Shown here: positions 27,414-38,183 of the stretch, piece by piece
How positions within the stretch are numbered: position 1 is the stretch's first letter
Layout of the letters: each line of letters begins with the position of its first letter
Source of the DNA: an uncultured Planktomarina sp.
GTDB lineage: Bacteria; Pseudomonadota; Alphaproteobacteria; Rhodobacterales; Rhodobacteraceae
DNA: 64,000 nt
Assembly (NCBI GenBank): GCA_943788425.1
Contig: CALSQF010000006.1
Coordinates: 186,001 to 250,000, forward strand
Direction: 5' to 3'
The notes under the pieces: model-generated
Databases searched by the model: none
What the model was told of the DNA's origin: nothing
The model's input: the letters and a program-made list of their open reading frames with translations, nothing else
Program-made: the position numbers and the translations under genes

Positions 27414-30400
27414 TCAAGTGAGTGGCGTATTTGTTAAGGATGAAATCACGAGATCTTTCGGCAGCGGCATGAGCTCCAGGGTTTTTGTCCATAAAATCGC
27501 GGTTTCGATGTCATGATCGGGATAGATTTGTGACAAGGCAGCCGCATAGGCTCCCATCTGTCTTAAAAGCCCGCTTGGAACTTGTTCAGCTTCGCTTGGC
27601 ACGATCTGATTGGTTTTGAAATCCACCGCCAAAACCCGCGTGGGTGAGACGAGCAACCGGTCTATTGAGCCCTGTATTGGATCGCCGTTCAGCTCTGGCA
27701 GGTGGGCCGTTACATCGACTTCAGCTAGACTTTCAGGCGCAAAAATATGTGCCAAATCTGGCCTTTGCAGCACCGCGCCGGCCTCTTGGCAGGCAGACGC
27801 TCGGACATCTGCTTCAATTAACCGCTCGGCGATATTACCCCATTGATCTTGCGGCGCATTGGGCAAGACTTCCAAAAGCCGATGCACCGCCGTTCCCACG
27901 CGTTTTGCTGTTTCAGCGCCTTGAGGCGCGCCACCTGGCAACACCTTGTCTCCGCCTAAATCGGATGGCGCGCGGGCGCTCACAGGGGCTTGAGGCGGTT
28001 TGGCGAAGGGCACAGCCCAGCTTGGGACAGATTGTTTTATCACCTGTCGGTTTTTCAGTATCGCGTTGGGTACCCACGGACCATTGCAACGGCTCATAGC
28101 GTAATCCCAACCCCGCGATCGTCGGCAAATGGTGAGGCACCGAGGGTAGAAATAGCGTTATTTATGACGCTATGCCAACAATCGTCCGTCTCTTTTATTG
28201 CCCCCGAACCCATAACAATCAGCCAGCTCTCCGCGCGGGTGATGGCAACATAAAGCAGACGGTCACGCTCTCTTCCTTTTGCTGACTTTGCACATGTCAG
28301 TCAGGCTGGCTTTTAACCCATGCCGGTATGAAATCTTTGTTTGGAGGCCAAATAGCGACATTATTATGGGCCATGACTCAGTGGCCGCCTTGGGGGCTTT
28401 GCGTGGCGCAGTGTCGGGCAAAATGACGATTGGCGCCTCCAAGCCCTTGGCGCCATGGACGGTCATCACACGAATTTTGTCACCAACACTGTCCATCTGG
28501 CGCTTGATCTCCAGGTCATCCGCGTCCAGCCAGAGGAGAAACCCAGTGAGATTGGGAATATTGCTGCGCTCATAGGCAAGAGATTGACTGACCAAAGCAT
28601 CAATCCCTTCGGCAGCCTCTGGCCCCAATTGGCCCAACAAAGCTGATCGACCACCGCGGGTGGTCAATATATGTTCGATTAATTCAAACGGGCGCTTGAA
28701 ATCCGCAAGATCGCGGAGCTCAGTCAGCCGTTGAACAGTCTGTGGAAATTCCACTTCACGGTTTTGCAAACTGCGCCACAAAAGGGGCGAGTCTCGCCCC
28801 TGCGCAAGGCTATACAGATCTTGTTCGGACCACCCAAAAAGTGGAGATTTCAACGCTTCGGCTAAAGACAGATTGTCTTCCGGTAGCGCCAAAAAGGCCA
28901 GCAAGGAACGGATGTCGCGAACCGCCAGCTCGGCGGCGACTTTCAAACGATCGGCTCCAGCTATTGGTAGGCGGGCTTCCTTACAGGCCCGGTGGATTTC
29001 TCTAAATAACAGTTTTTGACGGCCCTGAACCAGAATTAAAAAATCGCCAGCGGTGATCTTACGCTGAAAGGCGACCCCCTTGTCATCTAGCTGAGTAAGC
29101 GTCTCAGTTTCGATTAGATCACAGATATGCTCGGCCAGAGCATCAGCCAATTGTTTGTCCTGGTGATCTGTTGACACCTCATTGACCGGATCAGTCCAAT
29201 GGTGCGGTTCAGCCTTATCAGGGGCTTGAAACACAGGCCAAACATCAACGCGGCCTGGAAGATCTTTTTTAAACGCCAAATGTGCAGATCCTGAACCAAG
29301 TCCGTTGCGATTGGCAAAGACCTGATCCACAACACCCAAGATCGCCGACGATGAGCGAAAGGAGTGATCCAAAGTGGTCGATTGAAACGGCTGATCAATT
29401 TCACGCAATTTTTGGGAAAATTGGTCACGCATCCGGTCAAACCCATCCGGGTCTGCGCCTTGGAAGGAATAGATTGACTGTTTTTTATCGCCCACAACAA
29501 AGATTGTTCGGGGCACATCTGCCCGCGCGCCCTCACCAGATGTGAATTCCTGTGCGAGGAGTCGGATGACATCCCATTGCGCTGGACTGGTATCTTGGGC
29601 CTCATCCACCAAAATATGATCAATGCCACCATCCAAGCGAAATAAGACCCATGTGGCGACACGCTCATCAGAAAGAAGATGGCGTGTGCGCACTATAAGG
29701 TCATTAAAGTCCAAAAATCCCCGCACCTGTTTTCGTGCACGATAGGTGCTGACAAACTCAGTGGCAAAATCATAGAGCGCGAGGCTGCGTTTTGCGACAT
29801 TCAGGTTCAAGCGGCTATGCCGCCCGGCTTCAACGCGTGACATAAGCGCCTCAACCTGTGCCATGCTGGGCAATTCAGCTCGCGTGGCCTTCGTGGGAAA
29901 CGATCCTATTTTGGCTGAGCCTGGGGCTTTGCCCGTCTTGTTTAAAAATACGGATTCCAACGTCGGAAGGTCGGCAGTTGTGAGTGTTGGGCCGTTGATG
30001 GCCTGTAATTTAAGACCGGCTTTAAAGTCGTGGCCCGTTTCGTCCTTGGTCAGCAGGAGCGCTCGAAGCTCTTCAATGTGCTGGAGATCGTCAGGCAAGA
30101 AAAAGTCGTGTGCCAGGTCGGCGTCATTATATCCGGGCGTCAGGCCGAGCGCCTCCCAAATACCATCTGCGTCGGGATAGGTGTCGAAATGATGATCCAA
30201 ATGCAAGATTGAATGCAGAAAATTTTGTAATTCTGCTCCAGTCAAATGTTCTGCGATACCATCAAAGCTGGATCGCCCAGAGCCATCTGCAATGCCTTCC
30301 ACCACCTCATCAAGAAGAAGATTTTGGGCCCGTTCGTCGATCTCGACAAATTGTGGGTTTACACCCGCTTCGAGCGGAAAACGCCGCAAGATTGAGGCGC

Positions 30401-30779
30401 AGAAGGAATGGATGGTTTGAATTTTTAAACCACCGGGAGCCTCCACCGCGCGGGCAAAGAGCGTTCGGGCCCGTTCAATGTCTTCTGGCTCGAGGCCGCG
30501 CTCTACGCCAAGGCTGGCCAGCTCTTCCAAAAGCTTGGCATCGTCCAACATAGTCCAGCGACCCAGTCGCTTGAAAAGCCGGTTTTGCATTTCTGACGCC
30601 GCAGCTTTTGTATATGTCAGACACAGAATGTTTTGCGGCATTACCCCATCAAGCAACAGCCGCGCCACACGGTCTGTCAGCACACGCGTTTTTCCAGAGC
30701 CCGCATTGGCCGCGAGCCATGTCGAGCGCGCCGGATGGGCGGCTTCGATTTGTCGGAGGCTTGCATCACTCAATTTCAT
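27414..30779 (-). pseudogene. addA: Double-strand break repair helicase-nuclease AddA, frameshifted near its 3' end
   Basis: The first frame from ATG 30779 (overlapping the addB stop) stays open for 838 codons and shows UvrD-type helicase motifs: Walker A NAGSGKTRVL, LVDEAQDTSPAQWD, VGDKKQSIYSFQGA and VMTVHGAKGLE. It ends at 28263 in nonsense. Between about 28362 and 28050 the expected protein is found in four successive other frames: WPPNKDFIPAW, then RDRLLYVAITRAESW (helicase motif VI), then LRYEPLQW, then the last frame ending at 27414. The last frame carries the RecB-type nuclease motifs GTAVHRLLE and VDFKTNQ. At least four frame changes in about 300 bases separate motif VI and the nuclease from the rest. 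AddB looks intact. Sequencing error cannot be excluded, but clustering argues for real decay. Confidence 0.85.
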
Positions 30780-33694
30780 TTTGACACCTTGATGACTGTG
30801 GCGCGTTGGTTGGTGGTCCATTCACCGTAGCGGGCCAAGTGGTCATAATCGGACGAAGCGTCTGCTTTTAGCATTGCGCGTCGTGCGGTATAGCCCTGTT
30901 CGGCAGATTGATAGGCGCGGATCAATTTGGAAAAATCTGACCACACATCCGCCTCATCCATCGGAGCCGATAGTTCACAGGGTGAATTATCAAGGCCGAT
31001 ATAGGTTGCCCCCGCCACTTTGAGTGGTCCCAATCCAAGAAATCCACCGCGCCGCAGGATCTCAACCTCCAGCAGGAGCTGTTTGTCAAAATGTAATTGT
31101 TGTGCGGGCGTTGGCGGCTTGCCAGTTTTGTAGTCGTAGATATGGGCTGTGCCATCTTTCAAAATGTCAATTCGATCAGCCGTGCCATTGAGTGTAAAAT
31201 TGAGCTCGGGCAGGTTAATTTCACCCTTAATTTCCGTTTTGGTCATGATGGTGCTGGCTTGGCGCACCAGCTCTTGCGTGACAAACCAGTCAGCAAATCG
31301 AACCACGCGGGCCAGCCACAGTCTGCGCGCAGCGGGCCAGGGCACGGTGGTTTGAAACCGTTCTTCCGCCATGGCTAGGAGCGTTGCTTTGGCGGCCTCT
31401 GCACTGGCCCAGGGGCCAGTCTGCAAAAAAGCTTCCAAAAGATCATGAATTAGCGTCCCGCGCAGCGGGGCGTCGGGCGATTTGTTCAACGGGTCTAGGC
31501 GCTTTAGGTTCAAAATGCGTTTGGCATAGATTGCATAGGGGTCACGGATCAGGTGCTTGATGTCCGTTACCGCCAAGCTTTCAGGCCGGCACGCCACCGG
31601 CGGAGCGACCGAAGGTCTGGTGCTCAGCGGAGTGTCTTGTGGCTCCTCTAGGGCTTCGACTTTTCCAAGCCAATCTTTACCTCGGGCGCGCATGCGGTCC
31701 ATCCATGAATCATCACCTAGCTTTTCAAGCCCGTTCAATAGGTTTTCAATTCGATTGAGCCAGCGGGAGGGTACGGTTTCCGCATCATCGGATCTTAAGG
31801 ATCGCGTAAGCCAAACGGTTTTGGCGCCAATGGCCTGTTGAAAATCATGAGCTGACAGACCAATGCGGCGTTCTGGCAAAAGCAGACCCGCTTGCAACCG
31901 CAAGCTGCGGTTCAGCCAAGGGTCTGGGGCTGGGGGCTCGGGCCAGGTGCCGTCATTTAATCCGGCAAGAATGACCAGATCGGCGCTTTGTACCCGAGCC
32001 TCCAACGTACCCCAAATCCTGATATTGGAATGCACATGATTTTGGTCGCGGGTTTGTCCAGCGTTCAAAACACCGCGCAAAATGGCACTATAATCGATGA
32101 GCTCAACATCTCCCGCAGCTGGGGCGTATTTTATAAGGTTCTCGATCTCCGTTTTCGTGTCGCGCCCGGGAGCTTGTTCCCACAGCTCGCCATCCTGCCC
32201 AAAGAGACCCGCTGACAATTGCTCTGCGAGCTTGCGGTGATGCGCGATCCAATCCTCCAGCGGCTGAGATCCCTCCGGCCATTGATCAAAGATGTTGGCA
32301 TTGATCCAATCTACCCATGGGCGATAATGATCTTGGGCCTCAGCCCATTTTAAGAGGGTCTGTGGTGTTAGGAAGGCCGGACCGCGGCGGCGTAGATAAA
32401 GCTCGAGCTCGCGGGCGTTGCGTAGGTGTTGACCACGGCCTTCGCCAGAATGGGTGAGCGGATGTTTCAACAAGACCAATAGGGTTTCAGAGGTGAGCTG
32501 TGGCTGTGCCAGATCTAAGACATGCAACAAAAACCGACCCGGTGCTGTCAGGCTCAAGGGAATTCCGGCGCTGTCATCGGGGGTGATATCCCATGCAGCC
32601 AGCGCTGTTGCTATGCGCCGGGTCAAATTACGATCGGGGGTTATCACCGCAGCTGTTTGCCCCAGTCCCGCGGCGTGCCGCAGCTGCAGCGCAATAGCTT
32701 TTGCCTCGACTCTTTGGTTCGGCGCTTCTAGCCAGGTGATATCCTGAGTGGCTCGGTCAAGCTCTGTCAGATATGGCCCCTCCTGCCGCCAGTGATGGGT
32801 CACTGGCGCTGGGCGCAAAGCCAAGGATACCAATCGATTGCGAGCCGCCGCCTGCGGTGCCGCTTCGGTCCAGGGTATGACTTGATCCGGCGTAAGATCC
32901 AAGGCATTCAGCAGGCGCGAAAATCGATATTGTGGATGGTCTTCGCTGGTTTTTGGATCTGACAGCTCGGCCCAAACCCGGCACGGCATGTCAAAATCAA
33001 ATCCTGGCAAAATCACGGCACCTTGCGGCAACCCTGCGACCGCTTTCATCAGATGAAAAGTTGTGCCGCGGGATCCGGTTGAGCCGGCCAGTAAGATCGG
33101 ATGGTCTGGCGGGTTTTCTTGCCAACGCAGAGTAAGGGCCAAAACGCTGGCCCGCTGGCGGGCTTCTTGATCTGGCGCTTCACCACCTTCAAAATAGCGT
33201 TGCACGATGGCGATAAATTGTAGTGCGCGCTCCCAATGGCCTGAGAAATCGGAAATGTCAAGACTTTCAATGACAGCGGGTGCGATGCCTTCCCCTTGCA
33301 TTTCATCCATCAAACTTGCCAGGCTATTGGCCAAATCAAAGATAGCGCTTGCCGGCGCCAGCCCCTCAACGCGTTGGATCAATAGGCGCACCAGCTGTGC
33401 AATTTCCAGCCTGCGCTTCAGAGTTGGGACTGGCATTGGAAGATCCGTCAGAAGTGGGTCATGCGCCAAATCTGTGACCAAAGTAAACCTTGGCATCAAG
33501 CGCGCGGGGCCTTGCAAAAATAACTCGGCTAATCGCCTCTGCATGCGTTGCGTGTTGACATAGACTTCAACCCGCGCCCAGTGTTCCGGAGGCCCCTCTT
33601 GCAGACGTGTGGTTAACCCATCGAGCAATGTGTCTGGGAAGGCTTGACCTGAATAGGTGCCAAAAACGCGAAATTTTGGCCGATCATCAAACAT
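30776..33694 (-). CDS. addB: Double-strand break repair protein AddB
   Basis: Partner of AddA in the helicase-nuclease that resects double-strand breaks for RecA. The 972-residue frame is open throughout, with an inactive-helicase-like N-terminal part (LLAGSTGSRGTTFHLM), VILAGLNDGTWPE in the middle and a C-terminal RecB-type nuclease domain from about residue 730 (GTLIHDLLEAF, then the HIYDYKTGKPP motif). The length is normal. ATG at 33694 overlaps the murU stop. Its operon partner addA is broken just downstream. Confidence 0.92.
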   Translation of the reverse strand: MFDDRPKFRVFGTYSGQAFPDTLLDGLTTRLQEGPPEHWARVEVYVNTQRMQRRLAELFLQGPARLMPRFTLVTDLAHDPLLTDLPMPVPTLKRRLEIAQLVRLLIQRVEGLAPASAIFDLANSLASLMDEMQGEGIAPAVIESLDISDFSGHWERALQFIAIVQRYFEGGEAPDQEARQRASVLALTLRWQENPPDHPILLAGSTGSRGTTFHLMKAVAGLPQGAVILPGFDFDMPCRVWAELSDPKTSEDHPQYRFSRLLNALDLTPDQVIPWTEAAPQAAARNRLVSLALRPAPVTHHWRQEGPYLTELDRATQDITWLEAPNQRVEAKAIALQLRHAAGLGQTAAVITPDRNLTRRIATALAAWDITPDDSAGIPLSLTAPGRFLLHVLDLAQPQLTSETLLVLLKHPLTHSGEGRGQHLRNARELELYLRRRGPAFLTPQTLLKWAEAQDHYRPWVDWINANIFDQWPEGSQPLEDWIAHHRKLAEQLSAGLFGQDGELWEQAPGRDTKTEIENLIKYAPAAGDVELIDYSAILRGVLNAGQTRDQNHVHSNIRIWGTLEARVQSADLVILAGLNDGTWPEPPAPDPWLNRSLRLQAGLLLPERRIGLSAHDFQQAIGAKTVWLTRSLRSDDAETVPSRWLNRIENLLNGLEKLGDDSWMDRMRARGKDWLGKVEALEEPQDTPLSTRPSVAPPVACRPESLAVTDIKHLIRDPYAIYAKRILNLKRLDPLNKSPDAPLRGTLIHDLLEAFLQTGPWASAEAAKATLLAMAEERFQTTVPWPAARRLWLARVVRFADWFVTQELVRQASTIMTKTEIKGEINLPELNFTLNGTADRIDILKDGTAHIYDYKTGKPPTPAQQLHFDKQLLLEVEILRRGGFLGLGPLKVAGATYIGLDNSPCELSAPMDEADVWSDFSKLIRAYQSAEQGYTARRAMLKADASSDYDHLARYGEWTTNQRATVIKVSK

Positions 33695-34373
33695 GGTTTG
33701 TACCCAGCAATTTTTCACCAAGGGCAATATTTTCGGGTCTGCCGATGTCGCACCATTGCCCCGGATAGAGGCACGCGCGCAGAGTGTTTTTTGCCATTAA
33801 TTCATCCCAAATGATATTGAGCGAAAACTGTGTTTCTCGAACGTTTTGCACTGTGTCCAGTCGAATAATCTGTACACCGAGATATACAAAACTCCCAACC
33901 CGGGTAACCCCGCCGTCTTGAGAAATGGAGAAATCTCCCGGTCCTGTGCGGCCGCTGACTTGGCTTATGGGCGCACAGAGGAGCAATGCATCGCAGTCGT
34001 CGCGCCAATTTTGAAATAGATAGGAAAAGGGATTGGGCCCAGACCATATGGCATCGCTGTTGCTGGTAAAAATTACTGGCCCGTTAAAGAACTTACTGGC
34101 ATTTTTGAGCCCACCGCCGGTGTCCAGGATATTGGGTTCATGCACAACCTGAGCTGGGTAATTTTCCAAATGTTTTGCGATTTTATCGCCTAGATAATGG
34201 GTGTTGACCACAGTTTTGGTAATTCCGCCCGCTGTCGCGAGCGTCAATGTTCGATCAAGCAGGCTTTCCTCAGCCACGGGGATCAGCGGTTTGGGGAGAT
34301 CAACGGTGAGTGGCTGCATGCGACTGCCAAAACCGGCAGCAAATAGCATTAGCTCATCGGGCGGCTGGCGCAT
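33687..34373 (-). CDS. murU: N-acetylmuramate-1-phosphate uridylyltransferase (MurU)
   Basis: A 228-residue nucleotidyltransferase of the peptidoglycan-recycling bypass: it makes UDP-MurNAc from MurNAc 1-phosphate. It has MLFAAGFGSRMQPLT with the pyrophosphorylase signature, LPKPLIPV, NTHYLGDKI and DTGGGLKNA. ATG at 34373 overlaps amgK by 25 bases; an alternative ATG at 34349 in a TAATG overlap with the amgK stop would begin directly at MLFAAGFG. The amgK-murU pair supports this substrate over other sugar phosphates. Confidence 0.88.
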   Translation of the reverse strand: MRQPPDELMLFAAGFGSRMQPLTVDLPKPLIPVAEESLLDRTLTLATAGGITKTVVNTHYLGDKIAKHLENYPAQVVHEPNILDTGGGLKNASKFFNGPVIFTSNSDAIWSGPNPFSYLFQNWRDDCDALLLCAPISQVSGRTGPGDFSISQDGGVTRVGSFVYLGVQIIRLDTVQNVRETQFSLNIIWDELMAKNTLRACLYPGQWCDIGRPENIALGEKLLGTNHV

Positions 34374-35344
34374 TTGGCTCTCAATTCTGATTGTAGTTCC
34401 GGCGTGGGTTCGGGAAGGGATTGGCAGAGCCGGAACAGATCGGACAGATCTGGGTGGGATAAATCACGCCAAAGGTTGTTCCAAACATGTGGCATCAATT
34501 TAAGGTATCCGGGCTTGCCATCTCTGAGACATAGCCTTGCGAATAGGGCAAGAACTCTGAGGTTGCGCTGGGCGCTCAGGGTGGACAATGCACGGTGAAA
34601 ATCATCTGAGCCGGCGTAGGTTTGGTCCAGCGTATCCTTAAGCCACCGCTCAACATCGGGATGTAAGCTGCGGCGGGCGTCGTGGATGAGTGAAGCGGCG
34701 TCATACAGCGGGTGGCCGAGTTCGGCGTCTTGAAAGTCCAAGAGCCCAATTTGCGCCAGTCCGGATTGCTCAGGTCGATAGACGACATTTTGCGCATGGT
34801 AGTCGCGCAGGACGAGAACGGGATGTGTCCAGTCGAGGCTGTCCAAGTGTTGGCGCAGCTCCGTTGCAATGGCCGCTGCGATGTCTGGGCTGCAATACCA
34901 CTGTAGGGTAATCTCAGCAGCCTGCGCCATAGCTTGCGGAAAATAGGATCCGACCTTCGGCGGCGGCGGCTTTTGGTGCAACTGGTTCAGAGCGTCGAGG
35001 CACAGTTGGTAGAGTGGGTATTCGAGCTCAGGGGTGGTGTTGGCGACATCAAAAAGCAGCTGATCGCCGAAATCCTCCAAAAGGATCAGCCCAAGAGAGT
35101 GATTTGCGGCATAAATCTCAGGCGCAGATAGGCCACATCCTTTCAGATGCGCGGCAATATTAAGAAAGGGCTGGATATCTTCGCCGCTGATTGGGTCGGC
35201 ATCCATTAATATGGCGGGGCCCTTTTTTGGGTGGATCAAACGTTCATATTTTCGATTGCCAGCATCTCCCGCCAATGGCGCGCGCTGTGCCATGTCCCAA
35301 CCGGCGGCTTGTAGGAAGGCGTCAATATCAGCGCTGCGATTCAT
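34349..35344 (-). CDS. amgK: N-acetylmuramate/N-acetylglucosamine kinase AmgK
   Basis: An anomeric sugar kinase that phosphorylates recovered MurNAc and GlcNAc, feeding MurU. The 331-residue aminoglycoside-phosphotransferase fold has AGDAGNRKYERL as nucleotide loop, LILLEDFGDQLL, the catalytic VLRDYHAQNV (Brenner-type motif) and IGLLDFQDAELGHPLYD metal-binding Asp. In relatives a tsaE gene usually precedes it; here the upstream DNA is debris. Confidence 0.9.
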   Translation of the reverse strand: MNRSADIDAFLQAAGWDMAQRAPLAGDAGNRKYERLIHPKKGPAILMDADPISGEDIQPFLNIAAHLKGCGLSAPEIYAANHSLGLILLEDFGDQLLFDVANTTPELEYPLYQLCLDALNQLHQKPPPPKVGSYFPQAMAQAAEITLQWYCSPDIAAAIATELRQHLDSLDWTHPVLVLRDYHAQNVVYRPEQSGLAQIGLLDFQDAELGHPLYDAASLIHDARRSLHPDVERWLKDTLDQTYAGSDDFHRALSTLSAQRNLRVLALFARLCLRDGKPGYLKLMPHVWNNLWRDLSHPDLSDLFRLCQSLPEPTPELQSELRAKCASRPMS

Positions 35345-36000
35345 GCCAACGTCTCCGTCCTCGTGGCTTTACGCCGTTGGCCAACAGAGCTCGCGATCGA
35401 ACCATTGTGCGTGACGTTGGGTTGGGAAGACAAGGGCGGGGCGTGCATGGGGGTACAATACGGCGGGCACCCGATGCTGCAAGCGAAAATTAGGCCACTG
35501 ATTGCTGATGGGTGACGCTAGCAGGTTGGTTGCCCGGGCCAAGTTCAATCAACGTGAGACGATTGGCCTGTGGGGTACATTGCAAGGCGAATGGCTGACC
35601 CTTTTTTGAGGATAAAACAGCCTTCCAACATTTTCGATCGCCACGGCTCAAGACTGTTCCGCGCATTTTGTTCCAGGCGTCATGTGGCAACATCTGTTTT
35701 TGCCAAAGCTGAAGACAGCCCGAAAGGGATTTTTCAGAGCTGTTTTATTGCCCCATGTGACGCGCCGGTCATGGCTGGTAATCCAGATGGGATATGGATG
35801 CAGCTCAGCTGCATTTGGCCTGTGGTCATATGAATCCCCGGCAGTTTGGCCGGTGCTTCGATGCGAATGGTCGGCCCGCAGGGCCCGGGCTGCTTCGCTC
35901 AGGTTCTTGCGTAGCAAGGCATATCCCGAAGACATGGCTACCAGCGTTGCAAGAAACACCAAGCCCGAGATCAACAAATTTTGTTCAACGATTCCCAATA
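35345..36000 (-). pseudogene. Gene debris: remnant of a PAS-domain membrane protein; no intact tsaE
   Basis: From ATG 35998 a frame encodes one membrane segment (LLISGLVFLATLVAMSSGYALL) then a PAS-like stretch (YPIWITSHDRRVTWGNKTAL) before ending at 35648. The continuing similarity-like sequence (WNKMRGTVL, ALQCTPQANRLTLIELGPG) is in another frame ending at 35490, so at least one frameshift is present. The joined product would be about 170 residues, much shorter than the roughly 500-residue PAS proteins I know from this position in relatives. Bases 35345-35489 hold only short unrecognised leftward frames; the tsaE gene expected here is not seen. Confidence 0.6.
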
Positions 36001-36057
36001 CATTAAGACCCTTTCGGGCGCAGTGTGGCGCAAGGGTCTTAATACCGAATTAATCGC

Positions 36058-37425
36058 TCAACCAATTTTTATTTGTTGGTTTTTACCAACAGGCCCATTT
36101 TTGGCTTCCAGCTTGTGGCGTGGCCAAGTGCTGGTCACGATAGCACCACGAAGTGGATCTTTCCGTGTTCCATTGGAAAACTCCAGCTGCGCGCCAGATC
36201 TTTCGAGTAGGGTTTTTGCGATGAATAGTCCAAGCCCCATGCCATCATATCCGGGGCGGGCGCCCTCCGCAGAGGATCGATTGCGGCGGCGGACAAAGGG
36301 ATCGCCGATGCGATTGATGACTTGCGGTGCATATCCACGCCCATCGTCGGAAATTGTTACGACCAAAGTGTCTTTGTTCCAGCGAATATCCACCCGCACT
36401 TCGGATTGGGAAAAATCCACCGCGTTTTGAATTAAATTGCGTAAGCCGTGGATCACCTCGGGCTTGCGGAAGGTGAGCGGTTGATCGGGGTCGGTTTCCA
36501 GATTGGCTTCAAAAGCGAAGGTGACAGTTTTACCGCGGTCAAGGTGCGGCTCCGCTGCTTCTTGTACCAGAGCGGACCACAATGTGGTGCGCAGGTGCAG
36601 ATCTTCTTTTCCAGCGCGTCCCATGGAGCGAAGGATTGCGCCACATCGTTCGGCTTGTTCTTTGATAAGCTGGGCGTCGGCATGTAGGGGTTCGGTATCT
36701 TTCAGCTCTTCCATCAATTCTGCACTGACCAATTTTATCGTTGCGAGGGGCGTGCCCAATTCATGTGCTGTGGCGGCCACAACGCCGCCGAGGTCGGTCA
36801 GTTTTTGCTCCCGCGCCAAGGCCATTTGCGTAGCCAAAAGCGCCTCTGACATCGAGGTCATTTCAGCAGTCACGCGACGGGTATAGATCGAGATAAAGAT
36901 GATGCCTGTGACAATAGCCACCCAAAAGCCGAATACAAAAACCATTGGCATTTCAAGTACCCCCCCATCCGCAGCGCGCAGGGGCAGGTGAACCAAAGCG
37001 ACGGCGGTGGTAATGGCCACTGCACAAGAGGCTAAAAGAAGCGTTGAGCGGGTGGGAAGCACTGTAGCGGCGATTGTGACTGGGGCCAAAATCAGCAGGG
37101 CAAATGGGTTGTTGAGTCCTCCGGTGAAAGCCAGGAGCAAGGACAGTTGCAGCGTGTCGAACAGCAGGGTGAAAACCGTTTCAGCTTCAGACAGGCGGCG
37201 ATTGTCGGGGAAGATGAGACCCGCAAAAATATTGGCAATGATTGATAGGCCAATCACTGCAGCGCAGGGGCCCAGCGGCAAAGAGAGGCCATAAAGCTCT
37301 TGCCCAACAGCCAGTGCTAATATTTGCCCAGTAATTGCCACCCAACGCACGGTCACGAGCGTACGCAAGCGCATCCAATTGCTGCGAGCATTTTGGTCGA
37401 TATAGCCGATTCTGGACTGTGACAT
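36058..37425 (-). CDS. regB: Redox sensor histidine kinase RegB (PrrB)
   Basis: Global redox sensor that phosphorylates RegA when quinones are reduced or oxygen is low, controlling photosynthesis, respiration and CO2 and nitrogen metabolism. The 455-residue protein has six N-terminal membrane segments, the ubiquinone-site motif GGLNNPF at 102-108, the H-box AHELGTPLATIKL with His221, the redox Cys261 in ERCGAILRSMGR, and an ATPase domain with N, G1 (DDGRGYAP) and GMGLGLFIAKTLL. It diverges from senC-regA, the usual layout of this regulon. Confidence 0.96.
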   Translation of the reverse strand: MSQSRIGYIDQNARSNWMRLRTLVTVRWVAITGQILALAVGQELYGLSLPLGPCAAVIGLSIIANIFAGLIFPDNRRLSEAETVFTLLFDTLQLSLLLAFTGGLNNPFALLILAPVTIAATVLPTRSTLLLASCAVAITTAVALVHLPLRAADGGVLEMPMVFVFGFWVAIVTGIIFISIYTRRVTAEMTSMSEALLATQMALAREQKLTDLGGVVAATAHELGTPLATIKLVSAELMEELKDTEPLHADAQLIKEQAERCGAILRSMGRAGKEDLHLRTTLWSALVQEAAEPHLDRGKTVTFAFEANLETDPDQPLTFRKPEVIHGLRNLIQNAVDFSQSEVRVDIRWNKDTLVVTISDDGRGYAPQVINRIGDPFVRRRNRSSAEGARPGYDGMGLGLFIAKTLLERSGAQLEFSNGTRKDPLRGAIVTSTWPRHKLEAKNGPVGKNQQIKIG

Positions 37426-37503
37426 TTTATGTTCCCGTGACGATCTGAGGCTGCATCTTTGTAAGATATGTCATAGGAGTATCTTAGAAACCATAAGGGG
37501 GCC

Positions 37504-38127
37504 ATGATGTCAGTGACGAAATTCGCAGCCTTTGCTGGTTCCGCGGTTGTTGTGACGCTGGCGGTGACCTTTGCGATGACCCAGATCATGTTGCCTGCAC
37601 AGCGATTTGAGGATTGTATTGAAGGCTCAGTTGCGGGTGGCAATATTGGTGGGCCGTTTGAGCTCATGGATCATAGGGGGCAAATGGTGACGGATGCCCA
37701 GGTTCTCGATCAACCCGCTTTGGTTTATTTTGGTTACACTTTTTGTCCGGACGTCTGCCCCATGGATGTGGCGCGCAATGTGGTAGCGGTCGAAATTTTG
37801 GCTGATGCGGGCCTTAAGGTGAAGCCAGTGTTTATCACAATTGATCCAGCGCGGGATACAGTTGAATATTTGGCAGATTTTGTTGTCAATAACCATCCCG
37901 AAATGGTGGGTTTAACTGGCACCGCAGAGCAGATTGCGAAAGCAGCTCGAGCTTATAAGGCTTATTACCGCAAGCAACCGAGCGAAAGTGAGGACTATTA
38001 CCTTATGGACCACTCAAGTTTTTCTTATTTTATGGTTCCAGATGTCGGCTTTGTTGACTTCTTGCGCAGTGATCTTTCCCCAGAGGTGGTTGCGGATCGC
38101 TTGGCCTGTGTTTTGAGGGCCCCTTGA
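37504..38127 (+). CDS. senC: SCO1/SenC/PrrC family copper-binding protein
   Basis: A membrane-anchored thioredoxin-fold copper chaperone for cbb3-type or aa3-type cytochrome oxidase that also influences RegB signalling. The 207-residue protein has an N-terminal anchor (about residues 6-30), the copper ligands Cys81 and Cys85 in FCPDVCP and His170 in MDHSSF. AAGG lies five bases before ATG 37504; the second ATG at 37507 is equally possible. It sits between divergent regB and the downstream regA. Confidence 0.95.
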   Translation: MMSVTKFAAFAGSAVVVTLAVTFAMTQIMLPAQRFEDCIEGSVAGGNIGGPFELMDHRGQMVTDAQVLDQPALVYFGYTFCPDVCPMDVARNVVAVEILADAGLKVKPVFITIDPARDTVEYLADFVVNNHPEMVGLTGTAEQIAKAARAYKAYYRKQPSESEDYYLMDHSSFSYFMVPDVGFVDFLRSDLSPEVVADRLACVLRAP

Positions 38128-38183
38128 TACTAGCCATATTCGAACCATCTTGTTAACTTAAAGAAAATCGGAAGGATCAGATC

